Positions 21,201 through 23,585 of a stretch of 23,585 bases of DNA are shown piece after piece. The stretch is from Beroe ovata (Eukaryota > Ctenophora > Nuda > Beroida > Beroidae). The stretch covers positions 4,976-28,560 of the forward strand of contig CAMPET010000306.1 in the NCBI GenBank assembly GCA_946803715.1, in the 5' to 3' direction. Position numbers and translations under genes: made by a program. The notes under the pieces were generated by a model. It had not been told where the DNA came from. It saw only the letters and a program-made list of their open reading frames with translations, and searched no databases. Each line of letters begins with the position of its first letter. Within the stretch, counting starts at the first letter, position 1.

Positions 21201-23577
21201 GGAAGAGGGGAAATGAGGGTGGGGAGTAGATAGACAATACCAAAAAATTATTCGCCAATCAAAATATCCCCATTTTTCATATCTCACGTTATGTTTATGC
21301 TGAAAAAGGCCGCGAAATGTTGTTGAAAGTGATAGACACTAGAATACATAGTGGGTGTTGACAGACGCAGATCCGTGCAGCTGTTAACACGTCATGTTGA
21401 CGAGGTTTGTCATCAATATTGATAGGGGATATGAGGAGAGAATTGTTATTGAGGGAGGGAGAAAGTTGGGGGAGGGTAGATGACCTGGGGAGGTGAGAGT
21501 TGGGACGGAGAGGTGTTTGAGTTGAGAATTGGAGGAGCTGGAGATTAGAGGATATGAGAGTAGATAAGTTTTGAGTGACGGTTTAGATTAGAGGAAATAA
21601 CGATATTTTAAAGGGAAGATAAGTCAATTTGGATGAAAGGGTGGAAATCTTAGTGGGATCTGAGGGAACTGTCAGCTATGAGAGGAAATGGAGAGAGGGA
21701 TACATTAAGGACAAGGAAGGAGACAATTAGGGTTGAGTCAAAATGTCATCATGATCGCCACTGAGATATATATTACACTTCACGTCTACTCCATAGTTCC
21801 AGTATACTACCACGATAACTTCCTCACTTACGATAGATGATGATGCGTTGTCTGTACGACTGTAAACGATTTGTGTCTATTTGTCACACATCTCAGACAT
21901 CTCAGTTGTGATAAAATTGCAGTGATGTCAAGTATTTATGGTATTTAAAAAGTCACGCGCGCGTGTTACCCTGGGCGACGCACGTGGTGCGCGTACACAC
22001 TCTCATGATTCCTTAACGTTGTGTGTACGTTGCATGTGGGCCACACTAGTTGGCACTTTGTAGAGTTCCATATTTCGTCACTTCATTTACTTTTCTATTC
22101 TATGCTATGGTACTTATTGTGTGTATGATCTTACGCCCGGTGTGTCTGCTTTGTGCGAGCCGCTATATCTTTTTCAGTCCAATGTCGGCCTCACTTGAGA
22201 CCTTTTTGCGAAATGATACCGACTCATATCTTGTTCTCGTTCTATAGCTAGTAACTAGCTTTATACTAAAATTTCCTCCATCGTTTGTGGTAAATAATCT
22301 TGTTTCGTATCGGGAATTGGCGTTCCTAAATGTGAGATTTAGATTGAGGCTTTTCAAATGAATGTTACCTGCAGCATTTCCGTAAGTTCCCAATGGGCAA
22401 GGTTTGGGGGAATCTCCAGTCCCCTCAGGGCAGTAAGATCCCTGTGGACATTCAGTTTTCACAACTAGTCCGTCATCATTCGCGATACACTGGAATCCTA
22501 GGGGTAAAATTAGAATTCAGTAATCAAGACCTATAGTAGTACCTAAGATGAGTGGTCATGGATTGGACGGCTGAATGATTCGCGTCAGCCAATCACAACA
22601 CACCACCTCCCATAAACTGAACTCATTATCTCGTTGTCACAGACCAATCACTAACCTGCTGGACACGTAACACACGCTGCCATCCCAATGTCAGGAGCGT
22701 GGGTCCCAGGGGCACAGATCTGAGCAGTGGAGGACCCAGTGGGGCAGTGATAGTTCGGCTGACACCTGAACAGGGATGGATGATGGGACTTGAAGGGTCA
22801 TTCATAAACAAAAAAATTGTGAGATTATCTTACGATTTTAAGTATCAGTTGGCGTTTGCTATTCATAATCTTGCAAAGTTTTAGTTGTGGGTCTGTTTTA
22901 TCCTACTACTTAACGATATCATTTTATTAGGGAAACGGGATAACTATCCTATTGCCGTACGGCATATCAACGCCGTTATGCCCTGGGGTTCGCTAATGTT
23001 TTCAAACCTTTACTTATGATTTTGTGAGATTTGTCGATATCACACTTTGTTCTTCTGACGTTAACCCTTGACAAACTCTCACAAATTCTCACATATCGGA
23101 TCAAAGTAGATATATCTCGGGTTGACCTATCCTTATATGGCATAATTACTGGTTGACGTTGTGAGGTTGTACCTGACAACGGTTTTGCTCCGCACACAGC
23201 AGGAGGTGAATTTAATCTAATTTTATTCGCGTGCTGCTTTTTATTTGTAGCGCGAAAATGCAGAGCTCGATTTTTGGTCTTGATTACTTTTTTCTTATTT
23301 CAGAATTACCTTCTCGCTCTTTACTAGGTAAAACTGTTCCGCTACCTATGTACCAGATTTCCATAAAATCATTGCTTTACTATAAATAGTTGTTACCTGT
23401 GAGCGGCGGGTGTGGGGGAGCTCTGCCCCGCGGGACAGAAATATCCCGCGGTACACTGAACTCCCGTCCCAGTGATCTGACCAATGGCGGGCGTGTCCGT
23501 TGCGGGACACGCGTGACCCGCAACGCACTCCTTACACGCTGATTCGACTGTCAGACGTGCTACGTCCGAAAACGTGC
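46..23577 (-). CDS. Large GCC2/GCC3-like Cys-rich repeat protein, 40 internal exons, partial at both ends
   Basis: Hand-spliced model covering 40 exons, 5,251 coding nt and about 1,750 residues; the exons are listed separately. Every intron is GT-AG, donor and acceptor phases agree at all 39 junctions, and no stop occurs. The product is a string of short cysteine modules: about 60 C-x-x-G-x-[YFHW]-C cores alternating with C-P-x-G-T-[YF] segments and paired C-x-x-C motifs. This is the pattern of GCC2_GCC3 / ephrin-receptor-like Cys-rich domains, which are extracellular disulfide modules in SCUBE and other animal surface or matrix proteins. No transmembrane segment, kinase or enzyme domain is visible. 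Introns after the exons are 24 phase 1, 9 phase 2 and 7 phase 0. The first visible exon starts with an acceptor and the last ends with a donor, so both termini lie outside. Role inferred: secreted or cell-surface structural or adhesive protein; ligand unknown. An alternative is two adjacent genes split between exons 28 and 29. Confidence 0.85.
310..447 (-). CDS. GCC gene exon 39
   Basis: Acceptor cacag, donor GTGAGT; phase 1 in and out. Cores CQQGFYCPEG, CTAGMICP and CPAGKYCPTG. Confidence 0.9.
612..719 (-). CDS. GCC gene exon 38
   Basis: Acceptor tccag, donor GTAAGG; phase 1 in and out. Starts KYC, completing a CPPGKYC core with exon 37; then CPGGWICTGG. Confidence 0.87.
926..1079 (-). CDS. 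GCC gene exon 37
   Basis: Acceptor tttcag, donor GTAGAC; phase 0 in, phase 1 out. Core CPAGHYCPAG, CPTGKYRTDTGG and CEDCPPG. Confidence 0.87.
1228..1346 (-). CDS. GCC gene exon 36
   Basis: Acceptor caaag (unusual A at -3), donor GTAGGA; phase 1 in, phase 0 out. HYCEVG, CGAGTYQDETQ, CKECPQSYAC. An overlapping GTGAGG donor five bases upstream is out of phase with exon 37. Confidence 0.82.
1498..1607 (-). CDS. GCC gene exon 35
   Basis: Acceptor ctcag, donor GTGAAT; phase 2 in, phase 1 out. HCPTEG then core CQAGFYCVAG and VCQKG. Confidence 0.87.
1694..1968. repeat. 104-bp tandem repeat, ~2.6 copies
   Basis: Units begin at TATGACGAATGAG-type sequence near 1694, 1798 and 1902, spaced exactly 104 bp, with few substitutions. 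Each carries the inverted repeat GACGAATG-7 nt-CATTCGTC (10-bp stem in the second copy) and a TCATGACG box. It fills most of the 439-nt intron 34 (1608-2046). Confidence 0.9.
2047..2137 (-). CDS. GCC gene exon 34
   Basis: Acceptor accag, donor GTAACT; phase 1 in, phase 2 out. CPVGRFSDTSGLSAD, then CSLCEAG, whose core is completed in exon 35 as CEAGRHC. Confidence 0.86.
2299..2397 (-). CDS. GCC gene exon 33
   Basis: Acceptor atcag, donor GTATGT; phase 1 in and out. CKVCTAGNYC and CPSGRYCPEG. Confidence 0.87.
2531..2550. promoter_or_regulatory. Composite E-box / CRE-like palindromes in intron 32
   Basis: CACGTG at 2531-2536 abuts TGACGTCA at 2537-2544, followed by TGACGT at 2545-2550. These match bHLH and CREB/ATF sites by sequence only. 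A second TGACGTCA is at 2720-2727 in the same 356-nt intron (2398-2753), which otherwise shows nothing recognisable. Confidence 0.35.
2754..2914 (-). CDS. GCC gene exon 32
   Basis: Acceptor atcag, donor GTAGGT; phase 2 in, phase 1 out. LEEATGDC, core CAAGYYCPGG, CPIGKVCPEG, then CENGKFTDEEG. Confidence 0.87.
3067..3169 (-). CDS. GCC gene exon 31
   Basis: Acceptor tccag, donor GTCAGT; phase 1 in, phase 2 out. CSAGTFQPDE then CLPGKFC. The polypyrimidine tract is the (CT)n microsatellite. A donor at GTACGG four bases downstream is possible, but only GTCAGT keeps phase with exon 32. Confidence 0.85.
3180..3263. repeat. (GA)n microsatellite with gap
   Basis: About 80 bases of GA repeat interrupted by four Ns at 3217-3220, so true length is unknown. 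On the gene strand it reads (CT)n and lies 11 nt from the exon 31 acceptor. Confidence 0.95.
3217..3220. other. Assembly gap (4 N)
   Basis: Four undetermined bases inside the GA microsatellite. Confidence 1.
3418..3504 (-). CDS. GCC gene exon 30
   Basis: Acceptor gttag, donor GTAAAC; phase 1 in and out. Cores CQASYYCPTG and CTKGHRCPRG. Confidence 0.87.
3615..3625. repeat. Homopolymer G11
   Basis: Eleven consecutive Gs in intron 29; likely length-variable. Confidence 0.9.
3651..3750 (-). CDS. GCC gene exon 29
   Basis: Acceptor ctcag, donor GTGAAT; phase 0 in, phase 1 out. GTFGESEGLVSADEC then CTAGSWC. Its phase-0 start fits both exon 28 and the cryptic donor at the end of the nested kringle ORF. 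Confidence 0.87.
4027..4032 (-). terminator. Poly(A) signal AATAAA of the nested gene
   Basis: AATAAA on the minus strand, 224 nt past the stop codon of the 591-aa ORF and 277 nt before GCC exon 29. It supports a self-contained transcript ending inside the host intron. A single hexamer can occur by chance. Confidence 0.45.
4140..4320. repeat. Pyrimidine-rich low-complexity tract at the 3' end of the nested gene
   Basis: CT-rich on the plus strand, GA-rich on the gene strand. It runs from the proposed 3' UTR into the last coding codons, explaining the acidic Glu-rich C-terminus and the chance appearance of GTGAG-type motifs. Confidence 0.7.
4256..6031 (-). CDS. Nested intronless gene: secreted kringle + F5/8-type C domain protein, 591 aa
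   Basis: Single uninterrupted ORF lying inside the intron between GCC exons 28 and 29, same strand. Residues 1-18 form a hydrophobic signal peptide (MMFILIFVFFVAMSTINA). Residues ~24-165 resemble a FAMeT-like domain, the least certain call. Residues 173-227 carry CPMSYPYVFARGTKCC and CPNPPC, a Cys-rich linker. Residues 241-314 are a kringle: YRG at 254-256, six cysteines at 241, 267, 288, 299, 309 and 314, W270, HCRN and PWCF. Residues ~345-490 fit an F5/8-type C / fucolectin-like domain (SPERAIDGN early, LREVEVYG at the end). The C-terminus (575-587) is acidic. Kringle and F5/8 domains bind proteins, sugars or lipids outside the cell; no catalytic domain is seen. The start is the first of two adjacent ATGs, with G at -3. 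A donor GTGAGA at 4270 could bypass the stop and join exon 29 in phase 0. Confidence 0.85.
   Translation of the reverse strand: MMFILIFVFFVAMSTINASTDEHDIWFDAKEDVRFNHYIGPNRPVQIKVASRGEIRTFWSNYDMAISGSSFMVDLDGMRYSIDGCVPVWRPLENIPEIYDAIGSDNLIWTILASRERIQITILGKTVVDIPDPASHSEMCGYYWNEPNIDAVQFSDYDTGSLFFRPLPDDSMCPMSYPYVFARGTKCCAVDTQYDTTGFTFATNHLLTWESEECADSREMVCPNPPCINHIHRDTLYHDLCWDRDMGDPTGLQYRGHLSESETGGPCLPWEDKQYLPPDEQIEVHNHCRNVGHENAPWCFTAPGVAQLCAVNLCPPNNGMSMRNVDHMEISQVQIMNNFIPPKEPTMIGEWIDLFHPAISTQYTTTFNSPERAIDGNYDTYVASQATWSQFEVYFGLNGESSYYVHNVTIHYNEWRPDWPVGFFVFMTNEHSRKPEYQVACDFYEDMGEKAVKIAVMCDDIELRPSNRLVIENLYPATPLILREVEVYGEFFAHTVSYINARIKLSEEHVQKPRIGQIQVNFDLDSLQVISLTLPEPGPDEPESWISEDDKNEVLFENFVAPQWLQDMLQKIWDGEEEEEAERVEEWVRYK
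6032..6423. other. Presumed promoter / 5' UTR region of the nested gene
   Basis: A 392-nt stretch between GCC exon 28 and the nested ORF start. No TATA box or other clear core promoter element is seen. TGACACCA-type repeats occur near 6057-6078. Confidence 0.3.
6424..6575 (-). CDS. GCC gene exon 28 (last before nested gene)
   Basis: Acceptor ctcag, donor GTAAGT; phase 1 in, phase 0 out. Cores CSPGYFC and CPRGKFC, ending CPS. Splicing to exon 29 gives CPSGTFGESEG, a normal module. Unspliced, it would hit TGA after five extra codons; I see no AATAAA between this exon and the nested ORF. Confidence 0.86.
6735..6742. promoter_or_regulatory. CRE-like palindrome TGACGTCA in intron 27
   Basis: Exact 8-bp CREB/ATF consensus; function not shown. 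Confidence 0.25.
6798..6914 (-). CDS. GCC gene exon 27
   Basis: Acceptor cccag, donor GTTCGT; phase 1 in and out. CPVGTYQPDAG then CLPCKATYACPETG. Confidence 0.85.
7047..7123 (-). CDS. GCC gene exon 26 (shortest)
   Basis: 77 nt; acceptor cctag, donor GTTCGT; phase 2 in, phase 1 out. YSCDTAGISELTDE then CPPGHFCKEG. Identified through phase and motif continuity on both sides. Confidence 0.83.
7285..7384 (-). CDS. GCC gene exon 25
   Basis: Acceptor cttag, donor GTAAGT; phase 1 in, phase 2 out. HKCPRR, CPAGTFQNEAK, CKKCLEG. The last core is completed as CLEGYSC in exon 26. Confidence 0.85.
7547..7640 (-). CDS. GCC gene exon 24
   Basis: Acceptor cacag, donor GTAGAT; phase 0 in, phase 1 out. A single core, CPAGYFCPAK, then CTAG. 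Confidence 0.86.
7716..10361. repeat. ~542-bp satellite array in intron 23 (about 6 copies)
   Basis: An AGCTCC anchor recurs at 7721, 8599, 9141, 9683 and 10226; the last three intervals are 542, 542 and 543 bp. Copy 1 runs to about 8259. Copy 2 (8261-8598) lacks its first ~205 bp at the gap. Copies 3-5 are full. Copy 6 decays after about 10320. Copies are highly similar, implying recent amplification or homogenisation. A minus-strand 66-codon ORF recurs in each unit, but the differences between copies mostly change residues, arguing against protein coding. Confidence 0.92.
8260..8260. other. Single-N assembly join
   Basis: N between CCTGGC and CACTGACG. A CTGGC shared by two parts of the 542-bp unit meets here, and about 205 bp of the unit is missing, as expected when a tandem array is mis-joined. 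Confidence 0.85.
10514..10608 (-). CDS. GCC gene exon 23
   Basis: Acceptor ctcag, donor GTGAGT; phase 1 in, phase 0 out. CPIGTYNKVEG and CADCSAGYYC. The 2.87-kb satellite intron follows. Confidence 0.88.
10756..10769. promoter_or_regulatory. Perfect RFX X-box-like palindrome
   Basis: GTTACCATGGTAAC, a 14-bp perfect palindrome matching the RFX consensus GTTRCCATGGYAAC. It shares a base with the exon 22 donor GTAAGT. RFX factors drive ciliary genes in animals; binding here is inference. Confidence 0.4.
10774..10938 (-). CDS. GCC gene exon 22
   Basis: Acceptor cccag, donor GTAAGT; phase 1 in and out. Cores CDAGFYC and CPVGKWC. The donor overlaps a 14-bp palindrome matching an RFX X-box. Confidence 0.88.
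11151..11303 (-). CDS. GCC gene exon 21
   Basis: Acceptor tacag, donor GTGAGC; phase 1 in and out. Cores CDAGYYC and CTAGYYCPAG. Confidence 0.9.
11474..11581 (-). CDS. GCC gene exon 20
   Basis: Acceptor cgcag, donor GTAAGT; phase 1 in and out. CPEGKYNPEEE then CLSCDPGKYC. Its polypyrimidine tract is the complement of the long G-rich run at 11592-11672. Confidence 0.88.
11592..11672 (+). other. G-quadruplex-prone G-rich tract
   Basis: Runs of four or five Gs separated by TGA, AGGA and TTGAGGA loops on the plus strand. On the gene strand it is C-rich and serves as the polypyrimidine region before exon 20. Confidence 0.55.
11758..11898 (-). CDS. GCC gene exon 19
   Basis: Acceptor tccag, donor GTGAGT; phase 1 in and out. 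CADGYYSDTPGA, CTICPIKFMC and CPKGMYC. The first module has Ser in place of the core cysteine. Confidence 0.88.
12078..12212 (-). CDS. GCC gene exon 18
   Basis: Acceptor cacag, donor GTGAGA; phase 1 in and out. Cores CREGHFC and CPVKHYCPAG. Confidence 0.88.
12351..12450 (-). CDS. GCC gene exon 17
   Basis: Acceptor cacag, donor GTATCA; phase 0 in, phase 1 out. CPAGTYGESV followed by CTQCPGGSYC. Confidence 0.87.
12571..12733. repeat. C-rich minisatellite containing repeated splice-donor sequences
   Basis: Degenerate CACTCCCACTCACCACTCC-type units adjoin exon 16. On the gene strand they read GGTGAGT, present at the real donor (12732) and again with GT at 12699, 12670 and 12639. Confidence 0.8.
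12733..12876 (-). CDS. GCC gene exon 16
   Basis: Acceptor cccag, donor GTGAGT; phase 0 in and out, 48 codons. CTDGLYQDEKG, CKECIDGKHC, CPRGSYC. The donor sequence is repeated three more times downstream in the intron (12638-12700). Confidence 0.87.
13046..13230 (-). CDS. GCC gene exon 15
   Basis: Acceptor cccag, donor GTGAGT; phase 1 in, phase 0 out. Cores CDDGFYC and CRAGFYC, then CPIGNMCPE. Confidence 0.9.
13444..13729 (-). CDS. GCC gene exon 14 (longest)
   Basis: Acceptor tccag, weak donor GTATAT; phase 0 in, phase 1 out. At 286 nt it carries GRYC, CPAGSFC, CTAGWFC and CPEGSYC plus CGAGKYN and CPVGTYN, about twice the content of its neighbours. This suggests loss of an intron present between other modules. 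Confidence 0.9.
13820..13915 (-). CDS. GCC gene exon 13
   Basis: Acceptor aacag, donor GTTTGT; phase 0 in and out, 32 codons. Core CAAGYFCTGG; ends GKCPK and continues as GRYC in exon 14, giving a normal CPKGRYC core across the junction. Confidence 0.85.
13918..13931. promoter_or_regulatory. X-box-like site, one mismatch
   Basis: GTTGTCATGGTAAC differs from the RFX consensus at one position; it sits 2 nt upstream of the exon 13 acceptor on the gene strand. Confidence 0.25.
14105..14112. promoter_or_regulatory. CRE-like palindrome TGACGTCA in intron 12
   Basis: Exact 8-bp palindrome 12 nt past the exon 12 end; function not shown. Confidence 0.25.
14124..14241 (-). CDS. GCC gene exon 12
   Basis: Acceptor ctcag, donor GTGAGT; phase 2 in, phase 0 out. 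CPAGTYSDTVGAS then CVPCTQGLACP. The last core has Ala where Tyr or Phe is usual. Confidence 0.87.
14381..14530 (-). CDS. GCC gene exon 11
   Basis: Acceptor cacag, donor GTGCGT; phase 2 in and out. CAAGTYQDLAG, then cores CVQGHFC and CEAGYYC. Six TTGACACC repeats lie just upstream of the acceptor. Confidence 0.88.
14542..14654 (-). repeat. Six dispersed TTGACACC motifs upstream of exon 11
   Basis: GGTGTCAA on the plus strand begins at 14542, 14563, 14589, 14608, 14622 and 14647. On the gene strand each reads TTGACACC, and TTGAC fits the loose branch-point pattern YTNAY; the nearest is about 11 nt from the acceptor. Confidence 0.7.
14827..14861. repeat. Imperfect hairpin, CGTTTAG/CTAAACG arms
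   Basis: The outer 7-bp arms enclose an inner AACAC/GTGTT stem with a CTAAAA loop. Nearby TAGCAAC is repeated at 14795-14838. Confidence 0.5.
14949..14997. repeat. Hairpin with TTCGCAGTG/CACTGCGAA arms
   Basis: A 9-bp perfect outer stem, then an asymmetric internal loop and an inner GAAGA/TCTTC stem with a TTGC loop. It may be a small structured RNA or a mobile-element remnant. Confidence 0.5.
15877..15927. repeat. (CA)n-rich microsatellite with ATGCAAAT boxes
   Basis: CA repeats broken by two copies of ACACATGCAAAT. ATGCAAAT is also the octamer (POU) motif; it is probably incidental here. Confidence 0.8.
16490..16501. promoter_or_regulatory. CLEAR-like palindrome GGTCACGTGACC
   Basis: 12-bp perfect palindrome containing GTCACGTGAC, the site of MiT/TFE factors at vertebrate lysosomal genes. 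It lies about 30 nt past the exon 10 end inside the intron; activity is not shown. Confidence 0.3.
16532..16718 (-). CDS. GCC gene exon 10
   Basis: Acceptor accag, donor GTGAGT; phase 1 in, phase 2 out. Three cores, CPAGSYC, CDSEYWC and CQPGHYC. The 2,001-nt intron after it is the third longest gene-free one here. Confidence 0.88.
16870..17016 (-). CDS. GCC gene exon 9
   Basis: Acceptor tttag, weaker donor GTGATT; phase 1 in and out. Opens with YYCGGG, then core CTEGYYCPA and CDPGTYMAPGTSG. Confidence 0.88.
17163..17282 (-). CDS. GCC gene exon 8
   Basis: Acceptor cccag, donor GTGAGT; phase 1 in and out. Cores CEQGYFCPEG and CTEGHYC. Confidence 0.9.
17434..17594 (-). CDS. GCC gene exon 7
   Basis: Acceptor cctag, donor GTTAGT; phase 2 in, phase 1 out. 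Cores CPAGKYC and CPAKYYC. The first eight bases are the palindrome TGACGTCA. A 25-nt copy of its 5' end recurs at 18528-18552 beside an assembly gap. Confidence 0.88.
17570..18526. repeat. Duplicated intron 6, copy A
   Basis: Covers the 5' end of exon 7 and the full intron through TTACCT at the exon 6 donor. It matches 18528-19452 throughout, with scattered substitutions and several indels. Confidence 0.9.
18126..18240. repeat. ~20-bp GATT(A/G)CGCTAT minisatellite, copy A
   Basis: Six CGCTAT-like units in copy A of the duplicated intron. Confidence 0.75.
18527..18527. other. Single-N assembly join
   Basis: N lies exactly where copy A ends (…TTACCT) and copy B starts (GGCTGCTG…), as expected where two overlapping contigs were not merged. 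Confidence 0.9.
18528..18552 (-). pseudogene. Truncated duplicate of GCC exon 7 (25 nt)
   Basis: Identical to the first 25 nt of exon 7, including the TGACGTCA start and acceptor, then cut by the N at 18527. Using it would disrupt the frame, so it is excluded from the gene model. Confidence 0.85.
19028..19180. repeat. ~20-bp GATT(A/G)CGCTAT minisatellite, copy B
   Basis: Eight units in copy B; the extra pair repeats a 41-bp block, the main length difference in this part. Confidence 0.75.
19451..19610 (-). CDS. GCC gene exon 6
   Basis: Acceptor ctgcag, donor GTAAGT; phase 1 in, phase 2 out. Cores CPAGSYC and CPKGHYC, ending with CPEGTW. It lies directly beside the duplicated intron copy B. 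Confidence 0.9.
19611..20730 (-). other. Intron 5 (1,120 nt), no gene recognised
   Basis: Apart from the E-box array, it is AT-rich unique-looking sequence. Exons 5 and 6 join in phase across it. Confidence 0.7.
20335..20427. promoter_or_regulatory. Five CACGTG E-boxes at 21-bp spacing
   Basis: CACGTG begins at 20335, 20356, 20377, 20398 and 20422 (intervals 21, 21, 21, 24). Sequence between boxes is partly alike, so it is a degenerate 21-bp repeat. It could be a bHLH-binding array or a decayed minisatellite. Confidence 0.5.
20731..20864 (-). CDS. GCC gene exon 5
   Basis: Acceptor tttcag, donor GTGAGT; phase 2 in, phase 1 out. One core, CPTGSYCPEG, ending IECEAG. Two in-frame CHESG/TECH-type cysteines precede it. 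Confidence 0.88.
21070..21196 (-). CDS. GCC gene exon 4
   Basis: Acceptor cacag, donor GTGAGT; phase 1 in, phase 2 out. Two cores, CTAGFYC and CQAGYFC, preceded by a C-x-x-C pair. Confidence 0.9.
21197..22368 (-). other. Intron 3 (1,172 nt) with purine-rich tract
   Basis: 21430-21730 is strongly purine-rich on the plus strand, including GGGAGGG…GGGGGAGGG at 21453-21476. 21955-22010 is rich in CG dinucleotides with GCGCG runs and CACGTG. No gene is seen. Confidence 0.65.
22369..22497 (-). CDS. GCC gene exon 3
   Basis: Acceptor cctag, donor GTAACA; phase 1 in and out. Encodes FQCIANDDG, core CPQGSYCPEG and CPLGTYGNAAG. A 1,172-nt intron follows. Confidence 0.87.
22656..22765 (-). CDS. GCC gene exon 2
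   Basis: Acceptor ttcag, donor GTTAGT; phase 2 in, phase 1 out. Core CQPNYHC lacks the usual glycine; it ends with CVTCPAG, the Gly codon being split by the next intron. Confidence 0.87.
22766..23396 (-). other. Intron 1 (631 nt), nothing recognised
   Basis: No repeat, ORF or recognisable site beyond the splice signals of exons 1 and 2. Confidence 0.6.
23397..23577 (-). CDS. GCC gene exon 1 (first in window)
   Basis: Acceptor ttttcag, donor GTAACA; enters in phase 1, leaves in phase 2. Encodes a TFSDVARLTVESAC segment followed by CVAGHAC and CTAGYFCPAG cores. The upstream exon lies beyond the window end, only 8 bases past the acceptor. Confidence 0.85.
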
Positions 23578-23585
23578 CTGAAAAA

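Overview
This window is intron-rich eukaryotic DNA, most likely from a marine or other invertebrate animal. The reasons are GT-AG introns with GTRAGT-type donors, animal-type extracellular domains (kringle, coagulation-factor 5/8-like, GCC2/GCC3-like Cys-rich repeats), microsatellites, and two ~4-5% diverged copies of one intron lying side by side as unmerged haplotypes often do. I cannot name the species; sponges, cnidarians and invertebrate deuterostomes all fit. There are no bacterial features, CRISPR array, rRNA or tRNA that I can support.

Nearly the whole window is one large gene on the minus strand. Following splice sites and phase by hand gives 40 internal exons (77-286 nt, 5,251 coding nt, about 1,750 residues) from 23577 down to 46. 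Every junction is phase-consistent, with no in-frame stop. The protein consists only of cysteine-rich modules built on C-x-x-G-x-[YFHW]-C cores, alternating with C-P-x-G-T-[YF] segments, the pattern of GCC2_GCC3 (ephrin-receptor-like/SCUBE-like) domains. No signal peptide, membrane segment, start codon or final exon lies inside the window, so the gene continues at both ends.

The intron between exons 28 and 29 (3751-6423) holds a second, apparently complete, intronless minus-strand gene (4256-6031, 591 aa). It encodes a secreted protein with a signal peptide, an N-terminal domain resembling the farnesoic-acid O-methyltransferase-like (FAMeT-like) fold, a CP..YPYVF..G..CC segment, a six-cysteine kringle and an F5/8-type C (discoidin-like) domain. 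A poly(A) signal lies 224 nt past its stop. A phase-0 splice donor in its last codons could instead join it in frame to exon 29, so it may be an alternative first exon for the downstream half of the large gene.

The other large introns are repeat-rich. Intron 23 (7641-10513) carries a ~542-bp satellite in about six copies. Intron 34 has 104-bp repeats containing perfect hairpins. Intron 6 (17595-19450) is duplicated around a one-base gap. Intron 5 has five CACGTG boxes at 21-bp spacing. The three assembly gaps (3217-3220, 8260, 18527) all fall inside repeats. All long plus-strand ORFs look like antisense shadows or low-complexity sequence.
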